From positions 930,001 to 994,000 of the forward strand of contig BAAHQB010000007.1 in assembly GCA_054601695.1 (NCBI GenBank): 64,000 nt of DNA, read 5' to 3'. This stretch comes from Amorphochlora amoebiformis (taxonomy: Eukaryota > Cercozoa > Chlorarachniophyceae). Numbering within the stretch: position 1 is the first letter of the stretch; each line of letters starts with the position of its first letter. Below the pieces are notes generated by a model, which did not search any database, was not told the origin of the DNA, and saw nothing but the letters and a program-made list of their open reading frames with translations. Position numbers and translations under genes: made by a program. Shown here one piece after another: positions 53,054 through 64,000 of this stretch.

Positions 53054-53087
53054 ATATATATATGTGTGTGTATATATATACATATAA

Positions 53088-53185
<98 letters not shown>

Positions 53186-53351
53186 TTATTTTTATATGTA
53201 TGTTTACACATATAGGTATATATATATATATATATATTTATATGTATGTTCACATGTGCAGATGAGTATCTATATTATACATATACATATATATATATAT
53301 ATATAGAATATGTATGATATATATATATATAGTACATATATATTGATATAT

Positions 53352-53397
<46 letters not shown>

Positions 53398-53702
53398 TAT
53401 ATATATAAATATATATAAATATTAATGCATATTATACATAAATATGTATATATGTAGACAATATTGTAGGGTTTGGCAAGCTTTTTGTTTCCGATTATGG
53501 AAAATTACCTTGAAATCCTCAACGATGTCAACATGGAGACATTTCAAGTTCAAAAAAGGTATGTCACTCTTTGTACAAAAACATATATTTTATATATGTG
53601 TGTAAATATATATGCATATATATATATATATATATACATATACGTGTGTGTGTATATATATATGTATTATATACATGATAAATGCATATATGTATATATA
53701 CG

Positions 53703-53767
<65 letters not shown>

Positions 53768-53823
53768 GTATTTACATATATTTATATATATATATATATA
53801 TATATGTAAATACATATACAAAC

Positions 53824-53855
<32 letters not shown>

Positions 53856-53915
53856 TATTATCATGTATATAATATATATATATATATAATATATGCATTT
53901 AGTATGTATATATAC

Positions 53916-53979
<64 letters not shown>

Positions 53980-53983
53980 TTAC

Positions 53984-54014
<31 letters not shown>

Positions 54015-54099
54015 CATATATATGTGCGTGTGTGTGTGAATGTGTACATATCATATTGTATTTACATATATATATCATATTGTATTTACATATATATAA

Positions 54100-54131
<32 letters not shown>

Positions 54132-54261
54132 ATGTATATATCATATGTTATGTACATGTATACACATAGTAGTTGTTTGTGTGTGTATAACAAAAGCTCC
54201 AATTTTCAGAGATTTGGAGAAGATCCTCAAACGGAAATTCGGTTGGGAATACTCAAATTGA
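50665..54261 (+). CDS. Unrecognised 138-aa protein, six exons
   Basis: Phase-consistent exons: 50665-50739, 51199-51240, 51782-51856, 52839-52922, 53470-53558, 54210-54261 (stop TGA). The start ATG lies in [20 protein letters not shown]. The central part [18 protein letters not shown] then [20 protein letters not shown] is a run of amphipathic helices. The C-terminus [16 protein letters not shown] is basic. I do not recognise the family; an all-helical adaptor is the best description. The donor after 51856 (GTGCTA) is weak; the stronger-looking GTATAT at 51843 breaks the frame. Introns hold (TA)n and a GA-rich tract. Its first exon is part of a locally repeated sequence (49780-50745). Confidence 0.6.
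50820..51420. repeat. (TA)n arrays
   Basis: Intronic (TA)n around the exon at 51199-51240. A GA-rich tract follows at 51560-51750. Confidence 0.88.
51890..53465. repeat. (TA)n arrays
   Basis: Long (TA)n at 51900-52620, 52665-52800 and 53015-53450, broken by the exon at 52839-52922 and by a partial copy of that exon at 52635-52662. Three GGTTATGTGT units follow the donor at 52923. Confidence 0.88.
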
Positions 54262-54603
54262 CGAGTTATGACTCAAGTTTGGCTGTCACAAGTTATGAAT
54301 GTATTAATTCGATCATCATGGTTATACTGTTAACTATTGGTATTCAAATTCAAAAAAAAATCTAATTTATTTATCGGTCATGTAAAATCATGATCTGATA
54401 TGTTACAAGCGCTATAATTAAGCCTTAAACCAGTCCATGTCATGGCTATCCAAGCTACTATGTTCCTTCTATATATACATCATGATATATATTATATATA
54501 AGTTATGATTATAAAACCCGCAAAGTATTATCCAGGGCTAGAGGCTAAATGTTATTGAAACTTAACTTCCCAAAATCATGCCACTATTCAGCACTATTGT
54601 AAG

Positions 54604-54780
54604 GGACCCGCGCAGTGGATCAACTTGCGGTCCGAAGGGCTGATTTTCTACCAGTTTTGCCATGGTAGCGAGGGCCAGGCACGGATGGAAGACCACCAGC
54701 GGAATAGGATGATGATCACGAAAATACGCCATGACCACTTGATCAAAAAATCGAAGGCACTAGCGTTTGTATATCAATAA
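54604..54780. other. Coding-like segment, strand unresolved
   Basis: A 59-codon frame on the + strand (starts GPAQWINLRSEG, ends TAA at 54778-54780) has high third-position GC, as in the clear exons of this window, and follows an AAG acceptor. The minus strand is also open, and one minus frame would be in phase as a last exon of the coiled-coil gene at 55616. No family match. It lies between two convergent genes. Confidence 0.3.
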
Positions 54781-54784
54781 TGAT

Positions 54785-54821
<37 letters not shown>

Positions 54822-54839
54822 GTATTTAGATACATATGC

Positions 54840-54871
<32 letters not shown>

Positions 54872-54929
54872 ATATATGTATATATATGTATACATATATA
54901 TATATATATATTTCATATATACATATATT

Positions 54930-55017
<88 letters not shown>

Positions 55018-55119
55018 GCATATTTAATATGCGGATAACATAAAGATGTACTCATATACATATATATATATATATATATATATGCATATTTAATATGCGG
55101 ATAACATAAAGCTGTACTC

Positions 55120-55173
<54 letters not shown>

Positions 55174-55225
55174 CGAATATATATCTACATACATAATGTA
55201 TACAAACTTACATAAACACGTTACA

Positions 55226-55263
<38 letters not shown>

Positions 55264-55307
55264 TTTATTTATATACATATATAATTATTATACATATGTA
55301 CAAAAAC

Positions 55308-55363
<56 letters not shown>

Positions 55364-55442
55364 GTTGTATTTATATACGCACATACATATATGTATACAC
55401 TTGTATATATTGTACACACACATACACACACACATACATACG

Positions 55443-55484
<42 letters not shown>

Positions 55485-55497
55485 TACATACATACAC

Positions 55498-55563
<66 letters not shown>

Positions 55564-55600
55564 TGTATAGTAATTTGTGTATATGTTCAAAGTTGTTAGT
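54780..55600. repeat. (TA)n with a 66-bp tandem duplication
   Basis: (TA)n and TATG arrays. The segment TGCATATTTAATATGCGG at 55017 recurs at 55083, with the following 40 bp differing by one base. (CA)n near 55418-55445. Confidence 0.85.
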
Positions 55601-55615
55601 CTTATTTCAAGTATT

Positions 55616-58233
<2,618 letters not shown>

Positions 58234-58249
58234 CTGATTTAAGATACAA

Positions 58250-59015
58250 GAAAAGAATTAGGATACAGTGTGGCTTTCAAGCAATATTTAGTTGAAGGCA
58301 ACCCAACTTAAATCATAAGCCCCATTCCTAGCCTAGTTCGACTCCTAGAGATAGTCCTAATACTGAATTTATTCCCAGCGTAAAGACGAAACAATATTCC
58401 TACGCGTTGTAAGCCCAATCCTCACAGCCCTGGGGGAAGGTTGCACAATGGGCTTTTCCCGAGGAATGAACCACCTGAAAAGTGCGACGAGGACGAGCGT
58501 AAATAGAATTACGACGTACACCGACCTACTCCCCACGTTGGAATATCTCCAAATCGGGTTATGACGGTGCATACGGGCGGGCTTTCCAAACGGACCCGGG
58601 AGCCATCACTACGCCGGGATTCGGCTCTGAACACGGGATTAGCGGGGATTCGGCATCCAAGTATTCTAAGGGAACACGTGTCTATCTTGAACTTGTCGAA
58701 CCGCGAGGAGGCGCAGCGGACTTTATTTTTAGGTCTAGGACCCATACTCGCATGAAGTACAGAAAAAATTCTAATTGTTTGGAATTGCAGGAGGCGTCTG
58801 TGTAGTGGGAAAATAAACCTAGTAAAAAATCAACGTGTAACATCTCTACGTCAAATATTGAAAACCCTTCTACTCTTTTCGAGCTCGTATGATTTCATGT
58901 ATCTTGTTAACTTCATGCCCAGCAAGTCACGTCTGAATGCTGTTGCCGCTCATCGAAGCGGCGCAACCGGTGACATCCTCTTTTAGGCTTCTAGAATTCT
59001 CTACATTCCGAAGTT
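58250..59015. other. Balanced-composition island open on both strands
   Basis: No simple repeats. Long frames exist on + (58434-58505 after an ACAG acceptor, encoding NGLFPRNEPPEKCDEDE; 58564-58755; 58793-58984) and on - (58572-58370 with a membrane-type segment). None matches a known family, so the gene content is unresolved. Confidence 0.35.
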
Positions 59016-59022
59016 TTTATCC

Positions 59023-60013
<991 letters not shown>

Positions 60014-60130
60014 ACATATTATATATATATAAATTATCATATAGATATGCATGGATAGATATGTAAAAACATGTACATATATACACACATATATATATAT
60101 ATGTATATCATATAGATATATATATATGTA

Positions 60131-60171
<41 letters not shown>

Positions 60172-60298
60172 GTATATATATATGTATATACATTTACACA
60201 TAATATATATTCTTACATATATACAATATACGTATGTAATATCTGTAGAATATACAGTAAGAATATCCTATTGACATATGTACATAAATGCTTATGCA

Positions 60299-60351
<53 letters not shown>

Positions 60352-60353
60352 AG

Positions 60354-60480
60354 GATACGGCGACGAAAAGACCATCCAATAACCGTGCAATACGGGAAGT
60401 ATACCCTTAACCCTAAACAGAACCCTAATCCTAAACCTAACCCTAACCCTAGCCCTAACCCTAACCCTAACACTAATCGA
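60354..60480. repeat. Short coding-like segment plus CCCTAA-type repeats
   Basis: 60354-60400 is non-repetitive and open on both strands ([14 protein letters not shown] on +, [14 protein letters not shown] on -), followed by CCCTAA units to 60475. Possibly one exon and its intron; strand not resolved. Confidence 0.35.
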
Positions 60481-60489
60481 ATGCTCACA

Positions 60490-60495
60490 TAGTAT

Positions 60496-60528
<33 letters not shown>

Positions 60529-60897
60529 CATATATATAAATACATATATATATATATATATATATATATGCATTAACGTATGTTTTTTTATCATATATAC
60601 AAACTTATACATATATCTATGTACAGCTCCCCTACCGAAAGGAACCCAACCCTAAGCAAATAAATATATTATTATACACACACGTATATAATATATACAT
60701 ATATATATATATATACACAAACATATGTACATATACACATATATTATGTCTTGTAGACACATACGTATGTGTATACATGTATATAATCTGCACGTACGTA
60801 TATGGTCTATAATACTATATTTGTGCAAATAACTAATTTCTATTTATTATTATTATTATTATTATTGTTATTATTACTATTATTATTATTATTATTG

Positions 60898-60934
<37 letters not shown>

Positions 60935-60955
60935 ATACATATCATATGCACATAT

Positions 60956-60995
<40 letters not shown>

Positions 60996-61003
60996 TATAT
61001 AAA

Positions 61004-61050
<47 letters not shown>

Positions 61051-61169
61051 TACATACATACATACATATACATACATACATACATGTACGCATGTAAACG
61101 CAACCCCAACCAAACCCCAACCAACCCCAACCCTATCCTACCTAACCTTAGTCAACCCTAATCCCAGCC

Positions 61170-61268
<99 letters not shown>

Positions 61269-61506
61269 GTATATATATGTATGTAGTTGTATATGTATAT
61301 AATATACTTATATTCATATATATTATATATATCTATATTTTTTTAATATATATACATATATAGATATGTATAAAATATAAGAGTATAAGTATATTACATA
61401 CATATAAATATACATATATATATATATATGTATGTATGTATATATGCATAATAATTATATAATATGTATATAGTAAAAATATAAAACAATTATATATATA
61501 TATATC

Positions 61507-61568
<62 letters not shown>

Positions 61569-61630
61569 ATGTATATATATATATATATGTATATATATAC
61601 AATATATATATATAATATTGTATCACTCCT
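60490..61630. repeat. (TA)n, ATT and TATG arrays with a short CCCTAA block
   Basis: ATT/TTA trinucleotides at 60843-60922, (TA)n through most of the rest, and CCCTAA-type units at 61098-61172. No exon recognised. Confidence 0.85.
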
Positions 61631-61631
61631 G

Positions 61632-62105
61632 TGAGCCTATCGTACAATGATCCATATAATTAAATTTACATCAGATGCGCTAATGATGGCACGTGTCGGT
61701 AGTATAGATAGTACATCAGATGGTGAGGGAAATAGTATGTGTTAGCGTCTCTCTTTGTCCTCGAGCTCTTTACAGTTGCATAAGCCATTAGTTCTACCCA
61801 ACATGTAGTTTAATAATTACTTGGAATTGCAGAAGCTAGCACCCGGTACAATTATCTTTGACACGGGATATAGCGGATCCTCAGATCCCAGAAGCACATC
61901 TAGTTATCTCTTTATTAGTTTGCGTTTTTCCAACGATGTCATTATATTTGATTCCTAAATCTTTCAACGTTTGATATATTTGCATTGGCCCTGTGAAACC
62001 TGATACATTAGAACAATGGCATAGTCCACTTCCGCCAATTTTTTTGCCTCGAGTTGTAGTATAAAAGTCTCATGTTTACTTTGTGTGTAATTCTAGTAAT
62101 TGATG
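61632..62105. other. Non-repetitive segment without a recognised gene
   Basis: Balanced to AT-rich DNA. A 57-codon minus-strand frame at about 62067-61880 reads KKIGGSGLCHCSNVSGFTGP and continues without stops, but lacks a start codon and a family match. Possibly an exon or element remnant. Confidence 0.3.
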
Positions 62106-62109
62106 GACT

Positions 62110-62209
62110 CATGCATTATATATATATATATATGTATATATTATATATATTAAATACATATACATATATATGTATATATATATATATTTGTCTAGTATGT
62201 ATATATATG

Positions 62210-62246
<37 letters not shown>

Positions 62247-62550
62247 TATATATGTAGTACTGGGTACTTTGATATCATAGTCACCATTACAATATATATA
62301 AACTTTCGTAGTATCCGATGATGACCACACTGTTCAGTACAACGTATCATGATACACGTGTATATATAATAATATATATATATATATATATATCTAGATA
62401 TATAGATCGATACACAAACTAGATATTTATGGTAATAATTGATATGTGCATATACAACATACGTGTGTATATATGTGTATATAATATATATATCTGTTCT
62501 AAAAATATATATACATATAATATTATATATATATATATACATACATACAC

Positions 62551-62622
<72 letters not shown>

Positions 62623-62635
62623 GCACATATTTGCA
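62110..62635. repeat. (TA)n arrays
   Basis: (TA)n with TATG variants, interrupted at about 62250-62360 by 100 bp of complex DNA without an evident gene. Confidence 0.85.
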
Positions 62636-62676
62636 GTGCTTATTTTAATTTTCACTGATAAGATTAGTGACGTAGA

Positions 62677-63058
62677 TCAACGCAGCCCCCGATGCTCATT
62701 CCCATACCCCCACCCAGGTCCATATCTATCATCATACTGGTCAGGAAAATCAGAATAATACGACCCATAAGTGTCCCCACGCCCCGGCCTGCCCTGTCCC
62801 TCCCCACGCCCAAAGTGTGCGGGTACAGCTCTCAGCGACGAATGATATTCTGTCCGCATCCCCTTCCCTTTTTTGTAATACCCATCATTCCGGTACGGCG
62901 AGCTATGACGTCCAAAATCGTGGTAGTGGTCTGGATTGTCCTTGCGCTTGCGGCCACGGGAGGGGGCAATCGGGCGGGAGCGTCCACGAGCCTGGCGATC
63001 TGGATTTACGCGTCGTTTGAGCTGGGAGCGCGGGTAGAGCTCAGTGGAGTAGGAGAAG
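62677..63058 (-). CDS. Arg/Gly/Tyr-rich C-terminal exon of a possible RNA-binding protein
   Basis: A 382-nt minus-strand exon starting after acceptor CCCAG at 63059 and ending with TGA at 62679-62677; 126 codons. It is rich in Arg/Ser/Lys at first (RQARGRSRPIAPSRGRKRKD) and then in Gly/Tyr/Asp (GRGDTYGSYYSDFPDQYDDR, GPGWGYGNEHRG). Such RGG/YG tails are typical of RNA-binding and splicing proteins and mediate condensation and arginine methylation. The folded domain would lie upstream on the minus strand, beyond 63059 or outside the window, and is not seen. Confidence 0.6.
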
Positions 63059-63129
63059 CTGGGATTATGATTAAATGTGTGTACGTGGATGTATATGCAC
63101 GTATGCGTTATGAATTAAAGTTGTAAAAA

Positions 63130-63818
<689 letters not shown>

Positions 63819-63914
63819 TTTCCTATACGATCACCCACATACACACCCACATACACATACATTTATTGATACAAACTATGCGTTTATGTACACACAAGTA
63901 AACGTATATATATG

Positions 63915-63971
<57 letters not shown>

Positions 63972-64000
63972 GCATACATATAATAGTCGTATGTATACAA
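63819..64000. repeat. Short AT-rich and (TA)n sequence at the window edge
   Basis: About 80 bp of complex DNA followed by (TA)n. No gene seen. Confidence 0.8.

Overview
The window is nuclear DNA of an intron-rich eukaryote, most likely a protist or alga. More than half of it is simple sequence: (TA)n arrays with TG, TATG and ATT variants, (CT)n/(GA)n tracts, and scattered degenerate telomere-type repeats (TTAGGG/CCCTAA). Protein-coding exons are short (34-930 nt) islands of balanced composition, separated by introns of about 50 bp to 1.8 kb that are filled with these repeats. There is no operon structure, no CRISPR array and no convincing rRNA or tRNA gene. The species cannot be named from the sequence alone. 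Gene models were built by hand from GT/AG junctions, reading-frame phase and family motifs. Where a model is called phase-consistent, every junction keeps the frame.

Layout from left to right: (1) the 3' end of an RluA-type pseudouridine synthase (+, 889-4540); (2) a CIP2A-like armadillo plus coiled-coil protein (-, 9859-5339); (3) a cold-shock-domain protein (+, 10420-10898), divergent from gene 2; (4) a TrmH/SpoU tRNA-rRNA 2'-O-methyltransferase of 14 exons (+, 11378-19729); (5) a four-CBS-domain protein (-, 22974-20531); (6) an ATP-grasp protein of TupA-like type (+, 23922-31610), divergent from gene 5; (7) an MFS transporter (-, 36443-33092); (8) a long unrecognised gene (+, 36785-49319), divergent from gene 7, with a LINE 3'-end fragment in one intron; (9) a 138-aa unrecognised protein (+, 50665-54261); (10) a coiled-coil protein (-, 58233-55616); (11) an ambiguous coding island at 58.25-59.2 kb and probable minus-strand exons at 59.0-60.0 kb; (12) the Arg/Gly/Tyr-rich last exon of a possible RNA-binding protein (-, 63058-62677).

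Genes alternate between divergent pairs (intergenic gaps of about 0.35-0.95 kb, possibly shared promoters) and convergent pairs. Three convergent gaps (genes 1/2, 4/5, 6/7) hold similar CTAG-rich islands, while the divergent gaps do not. Other unexplained structure: several 3' splice sites lie directly behind CTAAC, which is also the core of the CCCTAAC repeats; the 5' end of gene 9 is copied several times around itself, one copy forming a 51-bp perfect inverted repeat; and donor sites are very degenerate. The genes do not form one pathway. RNA modification (genes 1 and 4), nucleic-acid binding (gene 3, possibly gene 12) and housekeeping or signalling functions are mixed, as expected for a random nuclear segment.
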